DNA of 33,345 bases from Microcystis novacekii Mn_MB_F_20050700_S1 (GCA_007096045.1 SFAU01000265.1:1-33345), one strand, 5' to 3'. Positions 6,077-14,268 are shown, counted from the stretch's first letter. Translations and numbers: made by a program. Notes: a model not told the origin generated them from the sequence alone.

Positions 6077-6778
6077 TTATTCTTCAGTCTTATATCTGCG
6101 AATAGCACTGTTCATCAGGTTAATCTGCTCTGCGTGAAATGAAGGGGGCATGGCACCATGAGTCGTGTAGTCTAATCCATCGTGCATGACATCTGTTGGC
6201 AATGCAGAGTGATCTAAACCTAAGGTATGACCAATCTCATGAGCAATCGTGTTGGCAATCAAGTTAGATAGACTACTAATACTAAGATTCCCTCTACAAG
6301 AAGCATAAAAAACTTGATCGATTCTGATAATTGCATGACCAGTAACTTGGCCTAATGAGAAGCTAGCTACTCCTAGATAATCTACTGGCTGACTGTCAGC
6401 AAATACATAAACATGAGTAAATTTATCTTGCCATTCCTGACTGTCAGGTGGTTCTGTGGTAAGAAAAACCTGAACACCTCTGAATGCACCGTACAGTCTG
6501 GAAAAAGCTTCCATAAAAATTGCACTCATGGTTTCTTGATATTCGGGTAAGACTTCCATATTTGAAATATCTATCCAAATACAATGGCGACTTTTTTCTG
6601 TAAAATTTCGCAAGGTAAAACCGCACTTAGGACAAAATTCCCATTCTGCTTGAATGCGTGATCTACAAGATTGACACCTGAGTTTAATTGGTCTAGTGAG
6701 ATCTATACGCTGAGATAGAGATTGTTTTAGCTTGCGGTTGTATTTAGTTAAGTCCAGTCGCTCAAATAAAGATGACAT
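6077..6778 (-). CDS. Zinc-ribbon metzincin-like metalloprotease of the Ter operon
   Basis: 233 residues, no signal peptide, so probably cytoplasmic. N-terminal zinc ribbon: C35xxC38 and C49xxC52. C-terminal protease: HEIGHTLGLDH (H180, E181, H184, H190) with a Met at 198 (DVMHDGLDY) as candidate Met-turn, the metzincin arrangement seen in matrixins. The central part (VYVFADSQPVDYLGVASFSL) resembles the strand region before the active helix. It is third in an operon after two TerD genes, 12 nt from the previous stop. The function is inferred: a stress-triggered cytoplasmic protease controlled by, or acting with, TerD proteins. The zinc ribbon may bind nucleic acid or substrate. Confidence 0.75.
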   Translation of the reverse strand: MSSLFERLDLTKYNRKLKQSLSQRIDLTRPIKLRCQSCRSRIQAEWEFCPKCGFTLRNFTEKSRHCIWIDISNMEVLPEYQETMSAIFMEAFSRLYGAFRGVQVFLTTEPPDSQEWQDKFTHVYVFADSQPVDYLGVASFSLGQVTGHAIIRIDQVFYASCRGNLSISSLSNLIANTIAHEIGHTLGLDHSALPTDVMHDGLDYTTHGAMPPSFHAEQINLMNSAIRRYKTEE

Positions 6779-6790
6779 AGCTTTGCTTTA

Positions 6791-7393
6791 CTAAGCATAA
6801 GAACCGACAATTTCTACTAATCCGTTGACACTAACTCCATTTCCAATTGCAGCTAACTTCCACTCGTCGTTATGTTGGTATAACTCTGCCATAATCATTC
6901 CCGTAGCACCTTTGTATTCATTTCCTGATAGATTGTAGCGAGCAAGCTCTTTGTTGTTAGACATATCGACTAATCGTACAAATGCGTTTTTTACCTGGAA
7001 AAAGTCTTGTTTTCTTGCTATACAGTCATAAATATTGACTGTAAAAACCAGTTTGGTAATTCGTGATGGCACTAAAGAAAGATCAACAATGATTTGCTCA
7101 TCATCTCTCTCTCCTGCTCCCGTCAAGTTATCTCCCAAGTGAGTGATTGCTCCTGATCGATGCTTGAGATTGCCAAAATAAACTATATCGTCCTTGTCTC
7201 CAACTTTTCCGTTACTGCCCAAGCAGATTACCGAGGAATCTAGGTCGTAGTTCGGTCTGTCACTAAATGCGCGGAACAAACCACCCCCAGTTTGTTCTAC
7301 TACATCCCATCCTAGTCCACAAATAATTTTTTTCAGACCAGGTGCCTCTTTTGTCAGGGAAATGCGTTGCCCTTTCTGTAAATTGATAGCCAT
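6791..7393 (-). CDS. TerD-family protein, second copy (variant)
   Basis: 200 residues. MAINLQKGQRISLTKEAPGL, then GLGWD, then DLDSSVICLG, then a Gly-Asp-rich segment (DNLTGAGERDDEQIIVDLSL), follow the TerD calcium-binding fold. About ten extra residues (GGLFRAFSDRPN) lie between GLGWD and DLDSS compared with its neighbour. TerD proteins bind Ca2+ and act in poorly understood tellurite, phage and stress responses, probably at the membrane. It is 14 nt after the first TerD and 12 nt before the protease. The usual partners TerB and TerC are not in this window. Confidence 0.85.
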   Translation of the reverse strand: MAINLQKGQRISLTKEAPGLKKIICGLGWDVVEQTGGGLFRAFSDRPNYDLDSSVICLGSNGKVGDKDDIVYFGNLKHRSGAITHLGDNLTGAGERDDEQIIVDLSLVPSRITKLVFTVNIYDCIARKQDFFQVKNAFVRLVDMSNNKELARYNLSGNEYKGATGMIMAELYQHNDEWKLAAIGNGVSVNGLVEIVGSYA

Positions 7394-7407
7394 AATTTGA
7401 ACTTTCC

Positions 7408-7983
7408 TTAGCTATAACGATCTAGCAATGCTTGCAGCCCTCCTTGATAGCCAGACCCCACCGCGTTGAGCGACCATTGCCCATCTTTGCGATATAGTTC
7501 TGCCATGATTAGGGCGGTTTCAATAGAATAGTCTTCTACTAAGTCGTAGCGTACAGCCTCTTGTTTGTTCTGAGCATTGACGATACGCACAAAAGCGTTT
7601 TGTACTTGTCCAAAGTTCTGGCGACGTTGCTGTGCCTCGTGAATCGTTACCGTAATAACAATCTTCTTGACTTCTTCTGGTACTTTCTTGAGGTCAATTT
7701 TAATAACTTCATCATCTCCTCCCCCAAGTCCTGTTAAGCTATCCGCAGTATGTTGGACTGATTTGTTTTGGTCAGGGCTGACAAGATTGTTGTAGAAGAT
7801 GAAGTGTTGATCTGAGATTAGCTTTTCATTAGCTCCCAACAAAAACACCGACGAATCTAGATCGAAGTCAAATCCAGTGTCAGTGGCATTGACATCCCAT
7901 CCCAATCCTACAAATACTTCTGATAATCCAGGAGAAACTTTTTCTAGCGATACTCGTTGTCCTTTTGTCAATGAAACTGCCAT
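7408..7983 (-). CDS. TerD-family protein, first gene of the Ter operon
   Basis: 191 residues, a canonical TerD domain over the whole length: KGQRVSLEKVSPGL, GLGWDVN, FDFDLDSSVFLLG (40-50), then DSLTGLGGGDDEVIKIDL with the acidic Ca2+-binding cluster, and the C-terminal ALIMAELYRKDGQWSLNAVG. It heads the minus-strand operon TerD-TerD-metalloprotease. Its ATG follows the ribosome-like GGGAGAG. The promoter cassette at 8096-8160 gives an optimal 17-nt spacer and a leader of ~105 nt. The gene symbol is left empty because several TerD/TerE paralogues exist. Confidence 0.85.
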   Translation of the reverse strand: MAVSLTKGQRVSLEKVSPGLSEVFVGLGWDVNATDTGFDFDLDSSVFLLGANEKLISDQHFIFYNNLVSPDQNKSVQHTADSLTGLGGGDDEVIKIDLKKVPEEVKKIVITVTIHEAQQRRQNFGQVQNAFVRIVNAQNKQEAVRYDLVEDYSIETALIMAELYRKDGQWSLNAVGSGYQGGLQALLDRYS

Positions 7984-8095
7984 AAAATACTCTCCCGGGC
8001 AATCGAATATTAAATGAACTGTACAGTTAAGTTCGAGGGTTTTTTCCTAATTTGTCAAGACCTCGGTGGTCACAAAACGAATCAGAATAAAGTTT

Positions 8096-8160
8096 ACTTT
8101 ACCCCCCCCCCCCGATTTTGTCAAGCCTAAACCAACACAAATTTACAAAAATTTACAATT
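8096..8160 (-). promoter_or_regulatory. Promoter cassette with poly-C spacer, copy 2 (17-nt spacer)
   Basis: On the minus strand: TTGACA (8119-8124), AAATC plus twelve G's, TAAAGT (8096-8101). Spacer is 17 nt, the sigma-70 optimum. The upstream ~40 nt (GTGTTGGTTTAGGC plus A/T-rich sequence) match the cassette at 4923-4990. The two differ chiefly in the length of the C-run (12 versus 10), which shifts the spacer by two bases. Confidence 0.6.
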
Positions 8161-8164
8161 ACTG

Positions 8165-8276
8165 CTGCCCTTGAGAATAGGGCAGTAAAAAAATCTTGGG
8201 TGCATCTCAATTTGGTCGAAATATCTATATTACAGGGCGCACGCAGTTCGATAAACTCACTGACCACAGTGCGCCC
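8165..8276. repeat. Intergenic hairpins and a lone MITE end
   Basis: 8161-8382 holds no gene. 8165-8185 is the hairpin CTGCCC...GGGCAG. 8198-8209 is GGGTGCATCTCA, the same end as the MITE at 23216, but no partner end follows. 8235-8242 / 8269-8276 is the palindrome GGGCGCAC...GTGCGCCC. These look like residues of nested insertions upstream of the Ter promoter. Confidence 0.5.
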
Positions 8277-8382
8277 CTACTATTGGCGCAATAATATTAT
8301 TGTAGGGGGGAATTGCATTCGCCCTCTTTGATCTCCCCTTAATCTAAGGGGGGTATCTGACAATTTTTAACCCCTACCTAAT

Positions 8383-8610
<228 letters not shown>

Positions 8611-8626
8611 AATTAACAGCTAATCC

Positions 8627-9259
8627 CTAATCTCTCAATAACAGATATTCGCGAATCTCAAAAAAGTTATCCCAAGGAATATAGGGTTGATTTTCCGCTT
8701 GCAGATAATCGATTAAACGATCCCTAGCAAAAACTAGATCGGCCTTTCTAGCCATGGTAATATCGGTAACGGAATCACCAATCGCAATAGTTTCTACTCC
8801 TGAATATTTGGACATAATCAAAGCTTTAGCCACTAATTCCGTCTCATTTTCCCAATCGGAATGAACTTGCAGATATTCCCCTTGCGTATGAAGATTGACC
8901 CCATAAATTGCCGTTACCTTGTCTAATAGTCCCTCCCGTTTTAAGACCGTTTCAATCATGCCTTGGATACCACCGGAGATAATAATAAAAGGGATGGATT
9001 GCTCCTGTAAAAAAGCGAGGAATTCGGCTAATCCGGGACGAATTGGCTTGCTTTCGGCATAGGCGAGAATATCGGCGTACTTTTGGCTCGGTATCGACTC
9101 TAACAGTTGACGGACACCCCGGCGCAGACTGAGAGTACGGGCGTACATTTGGGGCATAATCTGAGCCGATAAATCGGGGGCGAATTCTTTGAGCATACCC
9201 GCAAAGGTTTCCACGGCGGTGATAGTGCCATCAAAGTCACAGAAAACAATTTTACTCAT
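8627..9259 (-). CDS. mtnX: MtnX-like HAD phosphatase
   Basis: 210 residues, the usual length for MtnX. HAD motifs: VFCDFDGTIT (D8, D10) at the N-terminus, IIISGG with the conserved Ser about residue 99, and AIGDSVTDI with the acidic motif IV about residue 160. MtnX removes phosphate from 2-hydroxy-3-keto-5-methylthiopentenyl-1-phosphate in the methionine salvage pathway; the cytosolic HAD fold and spacing fit, but related phosphoserine phosphatase-like enzymes cannot be excluded. It is transcribed divergently from the nitrilase gene at 9346, with an 86-nt gap that must hold both promoters. The other salvage genes are not nearby. Confidence 0.65.
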   Translation of the reverse strand: MSKIVFCDFDGTITAVETFAGMLKEFAPDLSAQIMPQMYARTLSLRRGVRQLLESIPSQKYADILAYAESKPIRPGLAEFLAFLQEQSIPFIIISGGIQGMIETVLKREGLLDKVTAIYGVNLHTQGEYLQVHSDWENETELVAKALIMSKYSGVETIAIGDSVTDITMARKADLVFARDRLIDYLQAENQPYIPWDNFFEIREYLLLRD

Positions 9260-9345
9260 GGGGTGACAAAATATCTGAAATTGGATATAATCGAAGGTTA
9301 TGATTAATTTTACAGAGATTATCTGATTCTAGAGCTTCAACCCCG

Positions 9346-10164
9346 ATGAAATCCTATCTCGCCGCCGCTATTCAAATGACCAGTCAGCCGGATTTAGAGA
9401 AAAATCTCGCTGCCGCTGAAGAATTGATCGAACTTGCCGTGGGTAAAGGGGCGGAATTAATCGGTTTACCAGAAAATTTCGCCTTTATGGGGGCAGAAAC
9501 CGATAAAATCGCCCAGGCTGAGACTATTGCTCTCAAAGCCGATAAATTCCTCCGCACCATGGCTCAACGGTTTCAAGTGACCATTTTAGGGGGCGGTTTT
9601 CCCGTGCCGGTGACGGGTATTGCCGATAAGGCTTATAATACGGCTATTTTAGTCGATGGCAACGGTGCGGAATTAGCCCGTTATCAAAAAGTCCATCTCT
9701 TTGATGTCAATGTCCCGGATGGTAACACCTATCAGGAATCGAGTACAGTCATGGCAGGAATCGATTTACCGCCGATTTATGGCTCCGATAGCTTGGGCAA
9801 AATTGGCCTCTCGATTTGCTATGATGTGCGTTTTCCTGAACTCTATCGCTATTTATCGCGGCAAGGAGCCGATGTTTTATTTGTACCCGCGGCGTTTACA
9901 GCTTTTACTGGCAAAGATCATTGGAAAGTTTTGTTACAAGCGCGAGCAATTGAGAATACTTGTTATATAATAGCCCCTGCTCAAACGGGCAATAATTACG
10001 AGCGCCGTTACACCCACGGTCACGCTATGATTATCGATCCTTGGGGTGTGGTTTTAGCCGATGCGGGGGAAGAAGCGGGAGTGGCAATTGCTGAAATTAA
10101 TCCCCAACGTCTGCAACAAGTGCGACGACAAATGCCTTCCCTGCAACATCGTGTTTTTGTTTAA
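9346..10164 (+). CDS. Nitrilase-superfamily amidase (deaminated glutathione amidase type)
   Basis: 272 residues, typical Nit1-type length. The catalytic triad is visible: E43 (LPENF), K115 (ARYQKVHLFDVNVPDG) and C158 (GLSICYDVRFPELYR). The CYDxRFPELYR signature points to the Nit1/NitFhit branch, whose bacterial members hydrolyse deaminated glutathione (a repair role). This is more likely than omega-amidase, but the substrate is inferred from family. Cytosolic. Faces mtnX across a short divergent promoter region. No nearby gene suggests another pathway. Confidence 0.75.
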   Translation: MKSYLAAAIQMTSQPDLEKNLAAAEELIELAVGKGAELIGLPENFAFMGAETDKIAQAETIALKADKFLRTMAQRFQVTILGGGFPVPVTGIADKAYNTAILVDGNGAELARYQKVHLFDVNVPDGNTYQESSTVMAGIDLPPIYGSDSLGKIGLSICYDVRFPELYRYLSRQGADVLFVPAAFTAFTGKDHWKVLLQARAIENTCYIIAPAQTGNNYERRYTHGHAMIIDPWGVVLADAGEEAGVAIAEINPQRLQQVRRQMPSLQHRVFV

Positions 10165-10273
10165 AATTCGCTCAGAAAATTAGTTCCCAGGGACGGGTAT
10201 CAATAGGGAACAGAGCCTCACTTCTGTGTTCTTCAACCACTTAAGTAGGTGGGTGGAATTAAATATAAGATGA

Positions 10274-10343
10274 ACGTAGGTTGGGTTGAAGCATGAAACC
10301 CAACCCCCGCATGGGTTACGAAGTGCGCTAACCCATCCTACAA
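10274..10343. repeat. GTAGGTTGGGTT...AACCCAAC palindromic repeat
   Basis: GTAGGTTGGGTT at 10275 and GAAACCCAACC further on form one arm pair, then ATGGGTTACG...TAACCCATCCTAC another. Related sequences occur at 23859-23880, 27329-27364 and 28415-28443. It is the main content of the 227-bp gap between the amidase and cca genes; no gene is seen in the gap. Confidence 0.6.
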
Positions 10344-10391
10344 ATAATTGTGCCTCCCTAATCCATTTTTAATTTAATTATAACCAACCAC

Positions 10392-11609
10392 TTATAATAA
10401 CTTTTTAGCAAAATCGATCGCCTCCTGAAAAACTGTAACTTTGCCTTCAATTTGGGCAATTTGTACCTCGGTTAATAACTTACCAATAATCGGACTAGGT
10501 TTCAGATGTAAATGGTTAATTAAATCATCGCCTTTTAATAAAGGTCGGGGATGGGCAATAATATTATCAGGATCAAGATAGGAACTAAGCAGAGAAGCGA
10601 CAATATTTTTGTTAATCCCCATCGATAAAGCAAAAAGAGCAAAGATAGGAAATACTTTTCCCGTATTTAGATAAATAAAATACTGTTCCCGCAAACTTAA
10701 ATTATCTGCTTCCTTGAGAGGAGGTAAAGACTTAATTACCGTCATTACCGTGCGAATTTCCCCACGGGAATACTTAAGATCGATTAATTCTTTTTCCGCT
10801 TCTGCCAAAATATCCGATACCAATAGGGCTAATTTTGTCAACTGTAACTGAGAAGGGGAAAAGATAAATTTTTCCGGTGACAAAGATTCTAAAAATCCCG
10901 CTGCCGCTTCCACCCCCATAACTCGCTCCATTTTTGCGGGGGTAATCCGACGCAACCAGGGGGATAATAAGCCATCTTCCCAGGCACTTTTTAGCCATTT
11001 ATTACCACGGGAATTGAGCAAAAGGTAATTTAACTCGGATTGTACCCTTTCGGCGGCTACACGGCGCAATAAAGGGGCAAGAGAACGAATAGTTACACGG
11101 GTATGGGGTTCGATCTCAAAGTCCAATTGAGCCGCTTGTCGATAGGCTCTTAATAATCTTAGGGGATCATCTTGGAGATTTTCGCGGGAAATCATCCGCA
11201 GGGATTGGCAGCCTAAATCTTTTAATCCCCCTAAAGGATCGAAAATTTCTTGGGTTTGGAGATTATAAGCGAGAGCATTAACGGTGAAATCCCGTCTTTT
11301 TAGGTCTATTTCTAGAGATTCTCCCTCCTGTTGTGCGAAATCAAGAGTCCCCTGCGGAAAAACGACGCGAGCAATTTGACGAACGGCATCTAAAACCACA
11401 AAACCGGCCTTATACTGATGGGCAATAGTTTGAGCAATTTCGATCGCTTTTTCAGGAACGACAAAATCTAGGTCAATATAGTCTTTCTGACGGTTTAATA
11501 AAGCGTCTCGCACAGCACCACCGACTAAATAAGCATTTTCTGGCAATTCTTGCTGATTAATCGCAAAAACTTCTTTAACTAAACTATCTAGGTTTTTTTG
11601 ACAAGACAT
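10392..11609 (-). CDS. cca: CCA-adding tRNA nucleotidyltransferase (class II, PcnB-like)
   Basis: 405 residues. YLVGGAVRDALLNR (G30-G31, R34) and the catalytic DLD of YIDLDFVV (D46, D48), then RRDFTVNALAYN and DDPLRLLRAYRQAA, are the class II nucleotidyltransferase and CCA-enzyme motifs in order. It adds or repairs the 3' CCA end of tRNAs. The C-terminal half is helical, with the length of a bacterial CCA or A-adding enzyme; cyanobacteria can have single CCA-adding enzymes, so poly(A) polymerase activity is a less likely alternative. Start at 11609. Divergent from ycf34 with a 94-bp gap. Confidence 0.85.
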   Translation of the reverse strand: MSCQKNLDSLVKEVFAINQQELPENAYLVGGAVRDALLNRQKDYIDLDFVVPEKAIEIAQTIAHQYKAGFVVLDAVRQIARVVFPQGTLDFAQQEGESLEIDLKRRDFTVNALAYNLQTQEIFDPLGGLKDLGCQSLRMISRENLQDDPLRLLRAYRQAAQLDFEIEPHTRVTIRSLAPLLRRVAAERVQSELNYLLLNSRGNKWLKSAWEDGLLSPWLRRITPAKMERVMGVEAAAGFLESLSPEKFIFSPSQLQLTKLALLVSDILAEAEKELIDLKYSRGEIRTVMTVIKSLPPLKEADNLSLREQYFIYLNTGKVFPIFALFALSMGINKNIVASLLSSYLDPDNIIAHPRPLLKGDDLINHLHLKPSPIIGKLLTEVQIAQIEGKVTVFQEAIDFAKKLL

Positions 11610-11703
11610 CGAGAAGATAAATTTACAAAAATATAATTTTGACCGGCCCCATTTGGGGAGAGACTGAGCTAGATTAACGGAAAAGACCTATAGAGTTAAA
11701 CCT

Positions 11704-11952
11704 ATGTGTATTTGTATTAACTGCTATTTTGTTGATCGCTGTCTCACCTATCATGCCGTAGAAACGCAACATCAGGAACGTCATCTCACCGAGACACCGG
11801 ACTTTGAAGCGAAGAACCCTTCTATTAACGTTAACATTCGCACCAAGGAAGATTATATCGAAATGGAGTGGGATGTGGTGGGTTGTGACAGCTTTTTACG
11901 GGAAACTGGTAAATGGTCTAGTTTGCGTCCGGGTGAACCAATTCCCACCTAA
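11704..11952 (+). CDS. ycf34: Ycf34 family iron-sulfur protein
   Basis: 82 residues, standard length. The N-terminus MCICINCYFVDRCLTYHAVE carries four Cys (2, 4, 7, 13), then THAVETQHQ-like and HLTETPDF, exactly the Ycf34 signature. In cyanobacteria Ycf34 binds an Fe-S cluster and is needed for normal photosynthetic electron transport and redox balance. Divergent from cca. No other photosynthesis gene is adjacent; psbI lies 9 kb away. Confidence 0.9.
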   Translation: MCICINCYFVDRCLTYHAVETQHQERHLTETPDFEAKNPSINVNIRTKEDYIEMEWDVVGCDSFLRETGKWSSLRPGEPIPT

Positions 11953-12158
11953 AATACCTGAACTTCCCCCATACATATATACTACAAGAGCCGAAAACCC
12001 TTATCCAGCAATAGATAGACCCGTTAACTTTTCTTGATGTCCCCGTGCAATAGTGGTCATGTATATAGAAAAAGTTCCTAACCGTTGTGTCTGGAGTGGT
12101 TTTTATCAATGAGCATTGCTTAAAAGCAAATAATTCATAATTGAAGAGCGAGGTATTT

Positions 12159-12416
12159 ATGGGTAAAGAAGAAGAACTACTTGAACAATGGCGAGAATTG
12201 ACACCGGAAAAGCAACAAAAAGTTTGGCAATTTGTTCAAATACTTAAATCTGAGTCACAAACAACACCAGAAGCTAAATTTATTCCCCAAACACCATTAA
12301 GCAAAAAGTTATGGGAAATCCGACAGCGGGCAATTTTGGCTGGATTGCAACTGCTCAATGAAGACGAAATAGAACAAGAACTTGCTGCACGTCGAGGAGG
12401 ATGCAGTGAGTCATAA
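12159..12416 (+). CDS. Antitoxin of a broken PIN module
   Basis: 85 residues from ATG at 12159 (MGKEEELLEQWRELTPEKQQ), with the ribosome site GAGCGAGG upstream; the TTG at 12141 is not preferred. The N-terminal helix-rich segment and the C-terminal LLNEDEIEQELAARRGG are typical of small cyanobacterial antitoxins paired with PIN toxins. Its stop overlaps the toxin's GTG start. The toxin is interrupted, so this antitoxin may be orphaned. Its C-terminal part is duplicated at 15146-15284. Confidence 0.65.
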   Translation: MGKEEELLEQWRELTPEKQQKVWQFVQILKSESQTTPEAKFIPQTPLSKKLWEIRQRAILAGLQLLNEDEIEQELAARRGGCSES

Positions 12417-12915
12417 GAAAGCCTACATAGACTCTGGCGTACTCATTACTGCTTTCCAAGGCATCCAATCAGCCAGTATCAAAGCCTATCAAATTCTCAA
12501 CGATGAAAATCGGGAGTTTGCCTCAAGTCGATTTGTTCAGTAGACCTCTTGCAAAAGTCTTAAGTCGATCCTTGTACAGTAACATTTTTGAAGATTATCA
12601 ACTACTAATAAATAATTAACTGAAAGTCCCTCCCATTATTGTTTCTATCGTTTGTTTTCTAAAGCAACTTTTAACAAGCAACAAGAAGAAATAGAATTTT
12701 ACGAAACATTTTTTCTGGCTGTTAATTACTGGGCAACTGACTTAGAAAAAATTATACAGAATGCTCATGAAATTGCTGGCACTTACGGTTTAGCGACGAT
12801 GGATGCACTTCATGTTGCTGCTGCGCTGCAAATTCAAGCTGATGAACTAATCACCACCGAAAAGCCAACCAAACCAATGCACCGAGTCAGGGAAATTCAG
12901 ATTGTTTCAAAGTAG
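12406..12915 (+). pseudogene. PIN toxin interrupted by an insertion
   Basis: The 5' part from GTG at 12406 reads MSHKKAYIDSGVLITAFQGI... to ...SSRFVQ and stops at TAG 12541. The 3' part, in the frame from 12655, reads KATFNKQQEEIEFYETFF..., then GTYGLATMDALHVAAALQIQ and ADELITTEKPTKPMHR. Together they give a complete PIN toxin: first Asp in YIDSG, MDALHxAAA and TTEKPTKP at the end. Between them is ~114 bp of unrelated DNA. The joined protein would be the normal ~135-residue RNase. No intron-like signal is visible. Confidence 0.75.
12541..12654. mobile_element. Short insertion in the PIN toxin
   Basis: The left boundary is TAGACCTCTTGCAAAAGTC, and the same TAGACCTCTTGC begins the block at 161. 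The right boundary is not marked by an inverted repeat, so the insertion could be a decayed transposon remnant. No coding frame inside. It ends at about 12654, where PIN homology resumes. Confidence 0.5.
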
Positions 12916-13026
12916 TACTCAGTCTCAACTTAGTTGGGGTTTAACAACCTTTCTAGATTTTGTTCACAGTTCTCTTTATGTGAGAAAATATGGCTCTTCG
13001 GTTTGTGTTATGCAATGGACGGAGGT

Positions 13027-13178
13027 TATAATACCATTTTTCTTTATTCTTGGCAGGTATCTTACCCCCCCTTGCCCCTAACCCCCCGATGTCGGGGGGC
13101 AGGGGGGTGGGGGGTTGGGGGGGTGGGGGGTTAGGGCGATTAACCATCTCTGCCATTACTTATGAAAAATGGTATAAG
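13027..13178. mobile_element. Inverted-repeat element with a C/G-run core
   Basis: Arms TACCATTTTT (13032-13041) and AAAAATGGTA (13165-13174) bracket a core that holds long C-runs (from 13062) and G-runs (13095-13135, blocks of 4-7 G's separated by T, TT or A). The central CCCCCCGATGTCGGGGGG is a palindrome. The G-rich strand could form a G-quadruplex. No gene is supported; the long frames on both strands are low-complexity. Confidence 0.5.
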
Positions 13179-13294
13179 AGATGGAACCCTTATAGAGAAA
13201 GGCATTTAGCGATTTTTGTCAATTATTTTTGATCTAGAGCGAACTAATCAATTAAGTCTCTTGCCAGATAAGGATTTAGTCTATTTATGCCCCC

Positions 13295-13486
13295 CTATCG
13301 AACCATAACAAGTCCCGAAGAGCCGAAAATTTCCCCTTTTTGTTTAACTTGAGCGAGTTCTCCAAAAACAGTAAAATCGATACTTGTGAGACGTTCTTTG
13401 ACTCTTAATTGAGGAGATTTAAAATCATTCTCCGAAAAACAGCGATCGCCCTTCTTAACCTCAGCTAAAAACGCGATCGCCTTCTC
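13295..13486 (-). other. Startless open frame, possible gene remnant
   Basis: Between the TAG at 13487 and the stop at 13295, one minus-strand frame is open for ~63 codons. It includes EVKKGDRCFSENDF, LRVKERLTSIDFTVFGELAQ and GEIFGSSGLVMVR. Composition looks protein-like, but no start codon exists and three HIP1-containing segments lie at its 5' end. Possibly the tail of a lost gene; no family recognised. The rest of 13179-13519 holds nothing else I can support. Confidence 0.25.
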
Positions 13487-13519
13487 CTATCTACACAGTA
13501 AAACAGCGATCGCCCCTGA

Positions 13520-13861
13520 TTAAGCAATCGCAAATTCTGTTAATTCACGACTTGCAGGATCATGAAATGCTAAAACAATATCTTCTTTGGGAATCCCTGC
13601 TTCTAATAATTGAGAGGTGATTCCTATTTCTGTCCAATCTTGTTCAATATAAACTCTTTCATTTTTAATACGAATATGAATCTGAATATTGTTGATTTTC
13701 TTTTTGTTTATCCAACCAATAGACATCCATAGATAATGATCATGATTTTCATCAAAAATCAAACAGGTTTCTAGTTTTTTTTTGGATGAGCTATTCGCAA
13801 TTTTGTCTAGCTTTGTTAAGGTATTTTGAATAATTTGGCGATAGTTAGTTAGTTTATCCAT
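13520..13861 (-). CDS. xisI: XisI family protein
   Basis: 113 residues. YRQIIQNTLTKLDKIANS, ETCLIFDENHDHYLWMSIGW, then IQIHIRIKNERVYIEQDWTE and EAGIPKEDIVLAFHDP match the XisI family in order and length. XisI and XisH were named for control of fdxN-element excision in Anabaena, but the pair is widespread and tends to behave as a mobile accessory module, possibly toxin-antitoxin-like. Its ATG lies 13 nt inside the xisH 3' end, so the two are coupled. No excision element (XisF-type recombinase) is seen here. Confidence 0.85.
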   Translation of the reverse strand: MDKLTNYRQIIQNTLTKLDKIANSSSKKKLETCLIFDENHDHYLWMSIGWINKKKINNIQIHIRIKNERVYIEQDWTEIGITSQLLEAGIPKEDIVLAFHDPASRELTEFAIA

Positions 13862-14268
13862 TGGACAATTTCCTCTTTTTCGATGTTGACAACTAATAAA
13901 TCTAATTGGTGTCTTTTAATAACGGCTTGAATAGATTTTCGTTGGAAAAAAGTCTCATAAATTTCATCTTTGATAGCCAGATAGATTTCTTGGTATTCAT
14001 CTTGCCCTAATTGAATAAGATCACGATAAAAAATATATTGTCCCAAAGCCATTTCAAAGTCTTTGAGCATTGAAGGGCCAAGAAAGCTTTTAATTTCAAT
14101 GATAATTTTACGTTGTCTTTGTTCTTCGGAAATATATTTCTCGATCGCCAGGTCTGGATACAATTCAGCGTCTTCATATTCAATAGGATAAGGATCAGCC
14201 GTAATTGTCCAGCCGTCTTTAATTAAGGCATTTTTAACGGCTTCGTGATAGAGGTCTTTTGCTGGCAT
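13849..14268 (-). CDS. xisH: XisH family protein
   Basis: 139 residues from ATG at 14268 (MPAKDLYHEAVKNALIKDGW), supported by the strong site GAAGGAGG seven bases upstream. The longer frame start lacks one. The family has a PD-(D/E)xK-like nuclease core: DLAIEKYIS, then IIIEIKSFLG matches D...E-x-K. Usually paired with XisI, as here. A DNA-cleaving activity is plausible from the fold but unproven. HIP1 sites flank the pair on both sides. Confidence 0.85.
   Translation of the reverse strand: MPAKDLYHEAVKNALIKDGWTITADPYPIEYEDAELYPDLAIEKYISEEQRQRKIIIEIKSFLGPSMLKDFEMALGQYIFYRDLIQLGQDEYQEIYLAIKDEIYETFFQRKSIQAVIKRHQLDLLVVNIEKEEIVQWIN

Noticed and set aside
12953-13232. Frames of 60-67 codons on both strands across the C/G-run element
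   Set aside because: They consist of Pro/Gly runs created by the homopolymers; no coding signature.
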